Shown: one piece after another, positions 63,880-64,000 of the stretch | How positions within the stretch are numbered: position 1 is the first letter of the stretch | How the letters are laid out: each line of letters opens with the position of its first letter | NCBI GenBank assembly: GCA_003331625.1 | Contig: QOPF01000002.1 | Span: forward strand, 163,190 to 227,189 | DNA: 64,000 bases | Source: Gammaproteobacteria bacterium | Lineage (GTDB): Bacteria > Pseudomonadota > Gammaproteobacteria > Magnimaribacterales > AG-339-G14 | Direction: 5' to 3' | Made by a program: the position numbers and the translations under genes | The notes under the pieces: model-generated | The model's input: only the letters and a program-made list of their open reading frames with translations | Databases searched by the model: none | What the model was told of the DNA's origin: nothing

Positions 63880-64000
63880 TCAATTTTGTATTTTAGACAG
63901 AATCTTCATAACCTTATCATCTTCGTCAGAGAAGAAAGTTTGATCAATGTTGAACTTTTTTAACCAAGTCATCTGTCTTTTAGCAAGTTGATAAGTTGCG
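63880..64000 (-). CDS. miaA: tRNA dimethylallyltransferase MiaA, C-terminal 39 codons
   Basis: The only visible part is the C-terminus, ending at the TGA at 63880-63882. It contains the ATYQLAKRQMTWLKK segment, which matches the conserved C-terminal RQLAKRQ.TWLR of MiaA. Together with the downstream hflK-hflC order the call is firm although the start lies outside the window. MiaA makes i6A37 in tRNAs reading U-starting codons, such as the tRNA-Leu(UAA) and tRNA-Cys genes above. Confidence 0.9.
   Translation of the reverse strand, partial: ATYQLAKRQMTWLKKFNIDQTFFSDEDDKVMKILSKIQN

Noticed and set aside
1..64000. CRISPR arrays, insertion sequences, rRNA or toxin-antitoxin pairs
   Set aside because: I saw no regularly spaced repeats, transposase motifs, rRNA sequence or small paired genes of that kind when reading both strands.

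Overview
The window is 64 kb of a small, AT-rich, tightly packed gammaproteobacterial chromosome. Two operon orders point to the class: gyrA-serC-pheA-hisC-tyrA-aroA-cmk-rpsA-ihfB-lapA-pyrF and miaA-hflK-hflC-hisZ-purA. The low GC, very short or overlapping intergenic gaps, large TonB receptor and split transhydrogenase fit a streamlined marine lineage such as SAR86. That assignment is inference from gene content and order, not from a database match.

Region 1 (1-13309, minus strand) is a surface-glycan locus read right to left. It begins with a Wzz-like chain-length protein and a flippase-type ABC exporter, then gmd. It continues with a nonulosonic (legionaminic/pseudaminic-type) acid set: NeuB synthase, PglD/NeuD-like acetyltransferase, TIM-barrel sugar isomerase, a CBS-domain/DegT aminotransferase fusion, an acetamidino-forming triad (PseA/WbpG-type amidotransferase, HisH-like, HisF-like), a Gfo/Idh/MocA oxidoreductase, CMP-sugar synthetase and an SDR. 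It ends in a P-loop protein cut by the window edge. The HisF-like protein lacks the first catalytic Asp of true HisF, which supports a role in sugar modification rather than histidine synthesis.

Region 2 (13321-32302, minus) is conserved core: tRNA-Leu, tRNA-Cys, pgsA, uvrC, a gamma-glutamyltransferase, a cupin, pyrF, lapA, ihfB, rpsA, cmk, the aromatic amino acid/serine block, gyrA and the three-gene proton-translocating transhydrogenase. The glycan locus starts 11 nt after the 3' end of tRNA-Leu, so this tRNA pair looks like the border between variable and core DNA.

Region 3 (32360-50069): ubiG-gph (plus); rluB-scpB-scpA-nadE (minus); a DAHP synthase followed by a DnaT-like protein with three ssDNA-binding repeats and a lambda-P-like helicase-loader candidate; an RND efflux pair; xseB-ispA-dxs (plus); and pgpA-thiL-thiolase (minus).

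Region 4 (50127-64000): a 1244-residue TonB-dependent receptor with its own terminator and a palindrome-rich promoter region; nth, glyA and nrdR-ribD-ribBX-ribH-nusB (plus); then purA-hisZ-hflC-hflK-miaA (minus, miaA cut by the edge). Riboflavin synthase (ribE) is missing from the rib operon, and hfq-hflX are missing between miaA and hflK.

No stretch longer than 300 bases lacks a gene; the longest gap is 213 bp at 53910-54122. I saw no insertion sequence, CRISPR array, rRNA or obvious prophage.
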